Assembly: GCF_003945545.1 (NCBI RefSeq)
Contig: NZ_CP029617.1
Coordinates: 2,305,001 to 2,369,000 of the forward strand
Direction of reading: 5' to 3'
Source: Streptomyces sp. WAC 01529
GTDB lineage: Bacteria > Actinomycetota > Actinomycetes > Streptomycetales > Streptomycetaceae
Length of the DNA stretch: 64,000 nucleotides
A program made the position numbers and the translations under genes. Position 1 is the stretch's first letter; the number at the start of each line of letters is the position of its first letter. Below, piece after piece: positions 54,798 through 62,199 of this stretch. The notes under the pieces are model-generated. The model ran no database searches. It had not been told where the DNA came from and worked only from the letters and a program-made list of their open reading frames with translations.

Positions 54798-55664
54798 GTG
54801 AATTTCCGCTCCCTCACTCGAGGCGACGGCGTGGTGATCGGAGCAGCGGTGTTGCTCTTCATTGCCTCGTTCCTCGACACCTTTGACGCCGACGGTAGCG
54901 ACAGCGACAAGCTGCCCAACGCCTGGGAAAACGGCAACCTGCTGCTGAGCGTGTACCTGCTCGGCATCATCGGTGCGGCGCTCATCGTCGTGGGCCGCGC
55001 GATGCCGCAGCAGCGCAAGGTCGCGGGCCTGGACCTCGGCCAGCTCGGTGTGGCGTTCACCATCGCCTCCGCCCTCAGCTCGCTCGGTGCGATCTTCGAC
55101 ACCGACCAGTCCTACAACTTCTTCTTCAACAGCAACCTCGGTGGGGCTGACTCCCCCGACGCCGGTGTCGGCCTCATCCTCGGCCTGATCGGCGCGCTCG
55201 TGCTCGCCGCCGCCGCGGTCGCCACGCAGCTCGTCCCGGCGCTGAAGGCCCCGCTCATGGGCGCCCCGCGTCCGGCCGCCCCGCAGCCCTACGGCGGTCA
55301 GCCGCAGGGTGGCTACGGCTACCCGGGCGCCGGTGCGGGCCAGCCGCAGCCGGGTGCTCCCTACGGCCAGCCCCAGCCCGGCCAGCCGCAGGGTCAGTCC
55401 TTCGGTGGCCAGCCGCAGCCGCAGGCCGGGCAGACGCCGCCGCCCGCGCAGGCGCAGCCGTCCGGTGACTTCTCGCCGTTCTGGTTCGCCGTGCCGGTGC
55501 CGCGTCCGCTCTACGCGGAGGACGGCTCGCCGACGCCGATCGCCGAGCTGGCGCCCGGCACCTGGTACCTGGCCGTCGAGCAGCGCGGCCAGGGTCTGGT
55601 GGCCCAGACGCAGGACGGCCGTCGCGGCGTCCTCCAGGACACCACGGGGATCCAGCGCGGCTGA
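54798..55664 (+). CDS. Membrane protein with four TM segments and Gln/Pro-rich tail (DUF5336-like)
   Basis: 288 aa. Four hydrophobic segments in the first 155 residues (VVIGAAVLLFIASFL, LLLSVYLLGIIGAALIVVG, FTIASALSSLGAIF, GLILGLIGALVLAAAA). A 70-residue low-complexity Gln/Pro/Gly stretch follows, then a small C-terminal domain (FSPFWFAVPVPRPLY, APGTWYLAVEQRGQG). Common in actinomycetes; function unknown. GTG with AAGGA eight bases upstream. Confidence 0.75.
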   Translation: MNFRSLTRGDGVVIGAAVLLFIASFLDTFDADGSDSDKLPNAWENGNLLLSVYLLGIIGAALIVVGRAMPQQRKVAGLDLGQLGVAFTIASALSSLGAIFDTDQSYNFFFNSNLGGADSPDAGVGLILGLIGALVLAAAAVATQLVPALKAPLMGAPRPAAPQPYGGQPQGGYGYPGAGAGQPQPGAPYGQPQPGQPQGQSFGGQPQPQAGQTPPPAQAQPSGDFSPFWFAVPVPRPLYAEDGSPTPIAELAPGTWYLAVEQRGQGLVAQTQDGRRGVLQDTTGIQRG

Positions 55665-55734
55665 CCCCACAGGCACCTCGCGGCCCCTCGCCCTTCCGGG
55701 CGGGGGGCCGTTGTCGTACAGTCCCGACCGCCAG

Positions 55735-55749
55735 CTGACGTACCGTCAG
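55735..55749. promoter_or_regulatory. Second-type operator candidate CTGAC-N5-GTCAG, F420-type gene
   Basis: CTGAC-GTACC-GTCAG, 22 bp before the start codon, where it would overlap the core promoter or leader. The inner bases also allow CTGACG-N3-CGTCAG. Confidence 0.65.
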
Positions 55750-55771
55750 GCTTTCTGCACCGGGAGGACGT

Positions 55772-56782
55772 ATGCGGCTCGGGCTCGCACTCGGCTACTG
55801 GGGGCGCGGCCCCGACCCCGGCCACGTCGCCCTCGCCCAGGAGGCCGAGCGGCTCGGCTACGACTCGGTGTGGACCGCCGAGGCCTGGGGCTCGGACGCC
55901 TTCACTCCGCTGACCTGGATCGCGGCACGGACCTCGCGGATCCGGCTCGGTACGGCCGTCGCGCAGATGGCGGCGCGCTCCCCGGTCACCACGGCCATGC
56001 ACGCCCTCACGCTCGACCATCTGTCGGGCGGCCGGGTGATGCTCGGCCTCGGTCTCTCCGGGCCTCAGGTGGTGGAGGGCTGGTACGGGCGGCCCTTCCC
56101 GAAGTCGCCGCTGACCGCGACGCGCGAGTACGTCGAGGTGATCCGGCAAGTGCTGCGCCGCGAGGGCCCGGTGGAGCTGGCCGGCCGCTTCCACGCCCAT
56201 CCCTATCAGGGCGAGGACGGCTCCGGCCTCGGCAAGGCGCTCAAGCCGATCACCCATCCGCTCCGGGCCGACCTGCCCGTCCTGCTCGGCGCGGAGGGGC
56301 CCAGGAACATCGCGCAGACGACCCGGATCGCGGACGGCTGGCTGCCGCTGTACTGGTCGCCGACGCGCACGGACGCGTACGAGGCCTCGCTGAGCGACCT
56401 GCGCGAGGGCTTCACGATCGCCCCGATGGCCCGGGCGAAGGTCTGCGACGACATCGCCGAGGGCCTGCTCCCCGTCAAGGCCATGCTCGGCTTCTACATC
56501 GGCGGCATGGGGCACGCGGCCCGCAACTTCCACGCCGATCTGATGGCGCGCATGGGGTACGAGGAGGAGGCCCGGCAGGTCCAGGAGCTGTTCCTCGCGG
56601 GGCGCAGGGAGGACGCCGTGCGTGCCGTACCGGACGCCTTCGCGGACGAGATCTCGCTGGTGGGCCCCCGCGAACGGATCGCGGAACGCCTTGAGTCATG
56701 GCGCGCGGGCCCGGTCACGGACCTCCTGGTACTGGCACCGGACCCGCACACCCTGCGCGTCCTCGCCGACCTCAACTCCTAG
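55772..56782 (+). CDS. LLM-class F420-dependent oxidoreductase (Rv3520c-like)
   Basis: 336 aa TIM-barrel oxidoreductase. It closely follows the Rv3520c pattern: LGLALGYWGRGPDPGHVALA, TAEAWGSDAFTPLTWIA, LDHLSGGRVMLGLGLSGPQ, VVEGWYGRPFPKSP, KALKPITHPLRADLPVLLGA, and GGMGHAARNFHADLMARMGY. The mycobacterial homolog lies in the KstR-controlled cholesterol region as I recall; a redox step in lipid or steroid metabolism using F420 is inferred. GGGAGG precedes the ATG. Confidence 0.85.
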   Translation: MRLGLALGYWGRGPDPGHVALAQEAERLGYDSVWTAEAWGSDAFTPLTWIAARTSRIRLGTAVAQMAARSPVTTAMHALTLDHLSGGRVMLGLGLSGPQVVEGWYGRPFPKSPLTATREYVEVIRQVLRREGPVELAGRFHAHPYQGEDGSGLGKALKPITHPLRADLPVLLGAEGPRNIAQTTRIADGWLPLYWSPTRTDAYEASLSDLREGFTIAPMARAKVCDDIAEGLLPVKAMLGFYIGGMGHAARNFHADLMARMGYEEEARQVQELFLAGRREDAVRAVPDAFADEISLVGPRERIAERLESWRAGPVTDLLVLAPDPHTLRVLADLNS

Positions 56783-56789
56783 GAAACGT

Positions 56790-57338
56790 CTAGCCCTTGG
56801 TCAGCTCCCCGGCCGACGGCACCTTGTCCTTGACCTCCGCGCCCGCGCCCTTGCCCGCGTCCTTCACGGAGTTGATGACGCCGTCGAAGGAGTTGACGAT
56901 CGAGTCCGTCGACTCGCCCTTGCGGAGCTTGGACGGCAGGTCCTTCAGGGCGTCGATGCCGGCGGTGAGCGGGGCCACGGCCTTGGAGAGGGCCGGGTCG
57001 CCCTGCGCGTTCTTCGTCGCCGCCTTCAGCCTGTTGTACGTGAACGCTCCCGCGAGGCCCGCCTTGACGAGGGCGATCCGCCGCCCGTCCGCGCCCTTCT
57101 TGAACTTGCCCGCGCGGAACGGCTTCACGATCCACTGGTACGTCGCCCCGGCGGCGAGGCCCGCGTTGGCGACGAACCGCGTCTTGGCGAACTTCTGCTT
57201 CTCGGCGCTGCTGCTGGCCGAGGGCGCGGCGGCCTTGGTCTCCTTGCCGTCGCTGCCACAAGCCGTCGCGCCGACGAGCAGGGTGCAGCACAGCGTGAGG
57301 GAGACTCCGGCACGGCGGACGGATACGGGGCTTGGCAC
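56790..57338 (-). CDS. Small lipoprotein, unknown function
   Basis: 182 aa. Signal peptide with lipidation Cys in LLVGATACGSDG, then a helical soluble domain rich in Lys and Ala (FVANAGLAAGATYQWIVKPF, LVKAGLAGAFTYNRLKAATK). Conserved Streptomyces type as I recall it; no function known. GTG with TGGAGG nine bases upstream. It ends eight bases from the convergent F420-type gene. Confidence 0.7.
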   Translation of the reverse strand: MPSPVSVRRAGVSLTLCCTLLVGATACGSDGKETKAAAPSASSSAEKQKFAKTRFVANAGLAAGATYQWIVKPFRAGKFKKGADGRRIALVKAGLAGAFTYNRLKAATKNAQGDPALSKAVAPLTAGIDALKDLPSKLRKGESTDSIVNSFDGVINSVKDAGKGAGAEVKDKVPSAGELTKG

Positions 57339-57456
57339 GGCAGCGGCCTCCAGAGGTGAGCGGTCCTCCGGGCAGCCTCACCCCGGGCGCGGGGCGCCGC
57401 CAGCGGGGCGGGCCCGAACGGGTTTCGAACGGGGCGCTCCCCGGTACCCGGCCACC

Positions 57457-57750
57457 ATGTCTCCCACGCGGCACTCCCACGGCAGCACAGCGGCACGGGT
57501 CATCGCGCTCGTCGCCGACATCATGGCCGCCATACTCGGCCTGTGGATCCTGATGTACCTGCTGGACGCGAACCGCGCCAACGACCTCGTCCAGTTCATC
57601 CACGACGTGGCGCGCTGGCTGGCCGGCTGGTCGCACGACCTGTTCACCTTCGACGAGAAGTGGGCCAGGGTCGTCGCGGGCTACGGCCTCGCGGCGGTCG
57701 TCTACCTCGTGGTGGGCCACGCGATAGCGGGCCGCCTACGCCGCTACTGA
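57457..57750 (+). CDS. Small two-TM membrane protein
   Basis: 97 aa with two hydrophobic segments (VIALVADIMAAILGLWILMY and VAGYGLAAVVYLVVGHAIAG) and an amphipathic middle (HDVARWLAGWSHDLF). Function unknown. No clear ribosome binding site before the ATG. Divergent from the lipoprotein gene. Confidence 0.7.
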   Translation: MSPTRHSHGSTAARVIALVADIMAAILGLWILMYLLDANRANDLVQFIHDVARWLAGWSHDLFTFDEKWARVVAGYGLAAVVYLVVGHAIAGRLRRY

Positions 57751-57782
57751 GCGACGCCCCAAGGGAAGCGCCCCGAGGGGCA

Positions 57783-57836
57783 GCGCCCCAAAGGGGCGCG
57801 GGGAACTGCGCGCCCAGCCACATCGGACCCGCAGGT
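57783..57836 (+). repeat. Streptomyces-type dispersed GCGCGGGGAAC repeat with hairpin
   Basis: Hairpin GCGCCCC-AAA-GGGGCGC runs into GCGGGGAACTGCGCGCC and CAGCCACATCGGACCCGCAG, matching a sequence often found at Streptomyces gene ends and the inverted copy at 35408. A second, smaller hairpin precedes it (about 57767-57782). It probably terminates both convergent genes. Confidence 0.7.
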
Positions 57837-57861
57837 CAAGCCCCCAAACTCCAGCGGAGCG

Positions 57862-58935
57862 TCACCCGCAGCACTCCGGATCGAGCCCCCCAGGCAGCCG
57901 CTCACCAGAGAAAACCGCACAGGTAGCCTCGTCGCCGCCAAGCGCCGCCACGGCCAGCAGCAGCGACCCCGCCGTCCACGTGGTCAGCTCCTCGGGCCAG
58001 ATCGCCTTGTCGTCGAAGACGTAACCCGTCCAGTACAGGCCGCTCTTCGGGTCGCGCAGGTGCTGGATGGACTGGAGGACCTTCAGGGCGTGGTCGGACT
58101 CCCCCAGCACCCAAAGGGCCAGCGCGAGTTCGGCACTCTCGCCGCCGGTGACCCAGGGGTTGGGGTCGACGCAGCGCACGCCGAGGCCCGGCACCACGAA
58201 GCGGTCCCAGCCCTCCTCCATACGGGCCTTGGCCTCCTCGCCGGTCAGCGCGCCGCCCAGGACCGGGTAGTACCAGTCCATCGAGTAGCGGCCCTTGTCG
58301 AGGAAGCGCTCGGGGTGGCGGCGGATCGCGTGGGCGAGGGCGCCGACCGCCAACTCCCAGTCGGGCTGCGGCTCTTCGCGCTGCTCGGCGATGGCGAGGG
58401 CGCACCGGAGCGCCTGGTGGATGGAGGAGGAGCCGGTGAGGAGCGCGTCGGTGACGGGGGTGCCGTCGGCCTCCCGCTTCCAGCCGATCTGCCCGCCGGG
58501 CTGCTGGAGCCCGAGGACGAACTCGACGGCGGCGACCACGGCGGGCCACATGCGGTCCAGGAACGCCTCGTCGCCGGTGGCGAGGTAGTGGTGCCAGACG
58601 CCCACGGCGATGTACGCGCAGAAGTTGGTCTCGCGGCCCCGGTCGGTGACGTCGTGCGGGTCGCCGTCGGCGTACGCCGCGTACCAGGAGCCGTCCGGGT
58701 TCTGGTGGCGGGCCAGCCAGTCGTAGGCGCGCTCGGCGGCCGCGTGCTCGCCCGCCGCGTCCAGGGCCATGGCGGCCTCGGTGTGGTCCCACGGGTCGAG
58801 GTGGTGGCCGCGGAACCACGGGATGGCGCCGTCCTCGCGCTGGACGGCGAGGATGCCCCGTACGGTCGCCGTCGCCTGATCGGCCGTCAGGACGCCGGGC
58901 AGGACGAGGTGTTCGGTGCGCTCCGGGCTCGTCAC
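57862..58935 (-). CDS. Alpha/alpha-barrel protein (prenyltransferase/terpene-cyclase-like fold)
   Basis: 357 aa without signal peptide. Repeating helical hairpins with conserved aromatic and Asp residues: GAIPWFRGHHLDPWDHTEAA, WLARHQNPDGSWYAAYADGD, NFCAYIAVGVWHHYL, YWTGYVFDDKAIWPEELTTW. Similar proteins are annotated as prenyltransferases, but the fold also fits glycan-handling (alpha/alpha)6 barrels, so the reaction is unknown. GTG start overlaps the methyltransferase stop as GTGA. Last gene of the glycosyltransferase operon. Confidence 0.65.
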   Translation of the reverse strand: MTSPERTEHLVLPGVLTADQATATVRGILAVQREDGAIPWFRGHHLDPWDHTEAAMALDAAGEHAAAERAYDWLARHQNPDGSWYAAYADGDPHDVTDRGRETNFCAYIAVGVWHHYLATGDEAFLDRMWPAVVAAVEFVLGLQQPGGQIGWKREADGTPVTDALLTGSSSIHQALRCALAIAEQREEPQPDWELAVGALAHAIRRHPERFLDKGRYSMDWYYPVLGGALTGEEAKARMEEGWDRFVVPGLGVRCVDPNPWVTGGESAELALALWVLGESDHALKVLQSIQHLRDPKSGLYWTGYVFDDKAIWPEELTTWTAGSLLLAVAALGGDEATCAVFSGERLPGGLDPECCG

Positions 58936-59693
58936 TTGGCGGCCACCGCGGCGGCGTCGGCACCGGCCGCGGCCTCGGGGAGGTGCGGCTTGGTCGCGTA
59001 CGCCACGAAGCTCTTGCCGACGACGGGGTTGAGCAGCTGCTCGGCGAGCCGGGTCGCCAGCGGCTTCTTCATGATGTCCCAGACGAGCAGCTTGTGGTAC
59101 GCCCGCACCGGCAGCGCCTTGTCGTTGTCGACGCCGAACGCGCACTTGAGCCACCAGTACGGGGAGTGCAGCGCGTGCGCGTGGTGGGTGCCGTACGGCT
59201 TGAGGCCCGACTCCCGCATCCTGGCGAGGAGTTCGTCGGCCTTGTAGATGCGGATGTGGCCGCCCTCGACCTCGTGGTAGGCGTCGGAGAGGGCCCAGCA
59301 GACCTTCTCGGGGCCGTAGCGCGGGACGGTCACCGCGATGCGGCCGCCCGGCTTGAGGACGCGCACCATCTCGGCGAGCACGCCCTTGTCGTCGGGGATG
59401 TGCTCCATGACCTCGGAGATGATCACGACGTCGAACGACTCGTCGGGGAAGGGGAGGTTGAGCGCGTCGCCCTCCATGGCGGTGGCCGTCGCCCCCGCCG
59501 GTGCCTCGCCCGCCTCCTTCATCGCGGCGAACCACTTGGCGACCTCGCGGATCTCCTCGGCGTTCTGGTCGAGGGCCACCACCCGAGCGCCGCGCCGGTA
59601 GCACTCGAAGGCGTGCCGGCCCGCGCCGCAGCCCAGATCGAGGACGCGGTCGCCCGCGGCGAGCGGGAAGCGGGTGAAGTCGACGGTCAGCAT
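58932..59693 (-). CDS. Class I SAM-dependent methyltransferase
   Basis: 253 aa. Motif I VLDLGCGAGRHAFECYRRGA; acidic loop VVALDQNAEEI; post-motif ISEVMEHIPDDKGVLAEMVR and LKPGGRIAVTVPRYGPEKV. A late HSPYWWLKCAFG segment may contact substrate. The ATG overlaps the glycosyltransferase stop by one base (TGATG), so the three genes form a tight operon. Substrate unknown; probably a small glycosylated lipid or metabolite. Confidence 0.82.
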   Translation of the reverse strand: MLTVDFTRFPLAAGDRVLDLGCGAGRHAFECYRRGARVVALDQNAEEIREVAKWFAAMKEAGEAPAGATATAMEGDALNLPFPDESFDVVIISEVMEHIPDDKGVLAEMVRVLKPGGRIAVTVPRYGPEKVCWALSDAYHEVEGGHIRIYKADELLARMRESGLKPYGTHHAHALHSPYWWLKCAFGVDNDKALPVRAYHKLLVWDIMKKPLATRLAEQLLNPVVGKSFVAYATKPHLPEAAAGADAAAVAAK

Positions 59694-61060
59694 CAGCGAG
59701 GGCTCCCGGAGTACGTCGGGGTGGCCGCGGGGCGGCGGCCGGGGTCGGTGGCCGCGGCGCGGCTCATGGCCTGGCGGTAGCGCTCGGCCGTTCCCTTGGC
59801 GGCCTGCGCCCAGGTGAACTTCCTCAGCACCCGCTCCCGGCCCGCGCGGCCGAGGCGGGCCCGCAGCTCAGGGTCGCCGAGCAGCCGTTGCAGGCCGAGC
59901 GCGAGCGCGCCCGCGTCGCCCGGCGGCACCGCGAGGCAGGTCTCGCCGTCGGGGCCCGCGACCTCCGGGATCGCGCCGCCGGTCGTCGCGAGCAGCGGCG
60001 TGCCGGTGGCCATCGCCTCCGCGGCGGGCAGCGAGAAGCCCTCGTACAGCGAGGGGACGCAGGCGACCTGCGCCGAGCGGACGAGGTCGACCAGCTCGGC
60101 GTCGGTGATGCCCTTGACGAACTCGACGCAGCCTTCGAGGCCGTAGCGCTCGATGGCCTGCGCGACGGGCCCGTCCTCGGCGCGCTTGCCGACGACGACG
60201 AGGTGGGCTCCGGGGTGCTCGGTGCGCACCTTGGCGAGCGCCTCGACGAGGTGGACGAGGCCCTTGAGCGGTACGTCGGCGCTGGAGGTCGTCACGATCC
60301 GGCCCGGCACCTCGGGCACGGCCGGGTCCGGGGAGAAGAGGCCGGTGTCGGCGCCGATGTGGACGACGTCGATGCGGTCCTCGCGCACCCCGAGGTGGTC
60401 GATGATCTCCTGCCGGGAGGTGCCGGAGACGGTCAGGACCGAGGGGAGGCGGCGGGCGACGCGCTTCTGCATGCGGGTGAAGGCGTACCAGCGGCGGACG
60501 GACATGCGGCGCTTGAAGTCGGGCGCGGCGTCCAGCTCCAGCTGCCGGTCGACGGTGATGGGGTGGTGGATCGTGGTGACCAGGGGGGCGCCGAGGTCGC
60601 TCAACAGGCCGTAGCCGAGGGTCTGGTTGTCGTGGATGACGTCGAACTCGCCGCGCCGCGCGCGCAGATGGCGCCGGGCCCGCAGGCTGAACGTGGCGGG
60701 CTCCGGGAAGCCGCCGGTCCACATGGTCGCCACTTCGAGCGCGTCGACCCAGTCGCGGAACTCGTCGCGCCGGGGGGTGCGGAAGGGGTCGGGCGAGCGG
60801 TAGAGGTCGAGGCTCGGCAGCTCCGTGAGCCGGAGGCCCGCCAGGCCCTCGCCCTCGTCCAGTACGGGGTAGGGCTGGGCGCCGATCACTTCGACACTGT
60901 GGCCGAGCCGGGCCAGCTCGCGCGAGAGATGACGTACGTACACACCCTGGCCCCCGCAGAACGGGTTCCCCTTGTAGGTGAGGAGGGCGATGCGCAACGG
61001 ACGGTCGCCGTCGGCGTCGGAGCCCTTTCGGGGGCCCGCCTCCATGGCCTCAGCGGTCAC
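59693..61060 (-). CDS. GT4-family glycosyltransferase
   Basis: 455 aa GT-B fold enzyme. N-terminal GGQGVYVRHLSRELARLGH; donor domain with EGCVEFVKGITDAELVDLVR, CVPSLYEGFSLPAAEAMATG (the E-x7-E donor motif) and GGAIPEVAG. It transfers a sugar from a nucleotide or lipid donor; acceptor unknown. GTG with GAAGGGGG seven bases upstream. First gene of a coupled operon with the methyltransferase and the alpha/alpha-barrel protein. A KstR-type site lies about 55 bp upstream. Confidence 0.85.
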   Translation of the reverse strand: MTAEAMEAGPRKGSDADGDRPLRIALLTYKGNPFCGGQGVYVRHLSRELARLGHSVEVIGAQPYPVLDEGEGLAGLRLTELPSLDLYRSPDPFRTPRRDEFRDWVDALEVATMWTGGFPEPATFSLRARRHLRARRGEFDVIHDNQTLGYGLLSDLGAPLVTTIHHPITVDRQLELDAAPDFKRRMSVRRWYAFTRMQKRVARRLPSVLTVSGTSRQEIIDHLGVREDRIDVVHIGADTGLFSPDPAVPEVPGRIVTTSSADVPLKGLVHLVEALAKVRTEHPGAHLVVVGKRAEDGPVAQAIERYGLEGCVEFVKGITDAELVDLVRSAQVACVPSLYEGFSLPAAEAMATGTPLLATTGGAIPEVAGPDGETCLAVPPGDAGALALGLQRLLGDPELRARLGRAGRERVLRKFTWAQAAKGTAERYRQAMSRAAATDPGRRPAATPTYSGSPR

Positions 61061-61114
61061 TCTCGGCCCCCTTCTGCGTGCAGTTGTCCGCGAGGTTACG
61101 CCGGGACGGTAATC

Positions 61115-61128
61115 TAGAACAAGTTTCA
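61115..61128. promoter_or_regulatory. KstR-type operator between glycosyltransferase operon and kstR
   Basis: TAGAACAAGTTTCA fits TNNAACNNGTTNNA at all fixed positions. It is about 55 bp from the glycosyltransferase start and 188 bp from the TetR gene, so it may serve either or both. A TGAC-N4-GTCA element follows at 61133-61144. Confidence 0.7.
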
Positions 61129-61315
61129 GACTTGACCGGCGTCATCGTCGAGGGATCATCGGGTGCTCGCTGGACGATCGCTGATTGATCGCTGGACGAG
61201 CTTTGAATCTACCGGCAGGTAGGCGAGGTGTAAGGCCCGGATCAGGTGATTCGCGCCACCACGGGCTCCCTGCCATGCTGTGCGATCTCGCGAGGCGATG
61301 CGGAGGGGCACCTAT

Positions 61316-61936
61316 ATGACAGCGGAAGCCAAGGCGGCGAGCCCTGCGGCGCCGGCCCTCACCGAGCGCCAGGAGGCGCGCCGCCGCCGCATCCTGCACG
61401 CCAGCGCCCAACTGGCGAGCCGGGGCGGCTTCGACGCGGTGCAGATGCGCGAGGTCGCCGAGGCGGCCGGCGTGGCACTCGGCACGCTCTACCGCTACTT
61501 CCCCTCCAAGGTCCATCTCCTGGTCGCCACCATGCAGGACCAGCTCCAGCACATGCACACGACGATCCGCAAGCGTCCGCCCGCCGGTGAGACGCCCGCC
61601 GAGCGGGTCGCCGAGACGCTGATGCGGGCCTTTCGCGCGCTCCAGCGCGAGCCGCACCTCGCGGACGCGATGGTGCGGGCCCTGACCTTCGCCGACCGTT
61701 CGGTGAGCCCCGAGGTCGACACCGTCTCGCGTCTGACGACGGCGATCATCCTGGACGCGATGGGCCTGGAGCAGCCGCCCACCGCGCGGCAGCTGTCCGC
61801 CGTGCGGGTCATCGAGCACACGTGGCACTCCGCGCTGATCACCTGGCTCTCGGGGCGTGCCTCGATCGCCCAGGTGAAGATCGACATCGAGACCGTCTGC
61901 CGCCTCATCGACCTGACGGCCGAGCCGCGCGGGTAG
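61316..61936 (+). CDS. kstR: TetR-family repressor, KstR ortholog
   Basis: 206 aa. The N-terminal HTH stretch is strikingly like M. tuberculosis KstR: RRRRILHASAQLASRGGFDA, VQMREVAEAAGVALGTLYRY and FPSKVHLLVATM. The C-terminal half also follows KstR (LTFADRSVSPEVDTVSRL, ITWLSGRASIAQVKIDI). KstR represses steroid/lipid catabolic genes and is released by steroid CoA thioesters. ATG chosen with GGAGGGG seven bases upstream. Five sites of the KstR consensus type lie in this window. The call is from remembered sequence similarity. Confidence 0.85.
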   Translation: MTAEAKAASPAAPALTERQEARRRRILHASAQLASRGGFDAVQMREVAEAAGVALGTLYRYFPSKVHLLVATMQDQLQHMHTTIRKRPPAGETPAERVAETLMRAFRALQREPHLADAMVRALTFADRSVSPEVDTVSRLTTAIILDAMGLEQPPTARQLSAVRVIEHTWHSALITWLSGRASIAQVKIDIETVCRLIDLTAEPRG

Positions 61937-61965
61937 GGCGGGCGGGGCCCCGGGAGCGGCCGCCG

Positions 61966-62199
61966 TCAGTCCTCCGGCGGGAAGACGGCCTCCCCGCTCT
62001 CGGCGAGCGTGATGGTGATCGCCTCGACCGGGCAGCCCTCGGCGGCTTCGAGCACCTGTTCGTTGGCGTCGCCCTCGGGGGCGGTGGGGTGGGACTGCCG
62101 GGCGGTGTCCAGGGTGAACCCGCCGGGCGCGGTGCTCACGCACATGCCCGAGCCGATACAGACGGACCGGTCGACCTCGACGTGCCAGCGGTCGCCCAT
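61966..62199 (-). CDS. Ferredoxin, [3Fe-4S] type
   Basis: 77 aa. Cluster ligands are Cys in RSVCIGSGMCV and EGCPVEA; Gly-Ser occupy the place of a fourth Cys, giving the C-x5-C spacing of actinobacterial [3Fe-4S] ferredoxins. Such proteins pass electrons to cytochromes P450, but no P450 gene is visible here. The ATG shares one base with the aldehyde dehydrogenase stop (TGATG). It converges on kstR. Confidence 0.9.
   Translation of the reverse strand: MGDRWHVEVDRSVCIGSGMCVSTAPGGFTLDTARQSHPTAPEGDANEQVLEAAEGCPVEAITITLAESGEAVFPPED

Noticed and set aside
61133..61144. TGAC-N4-GTCA element as a further second-type operator
   Set aside because: Spacer is four, not five, bases and the outer arm bases do not match; noted but not counted with the CTGAC-N5-GTCAG sites.
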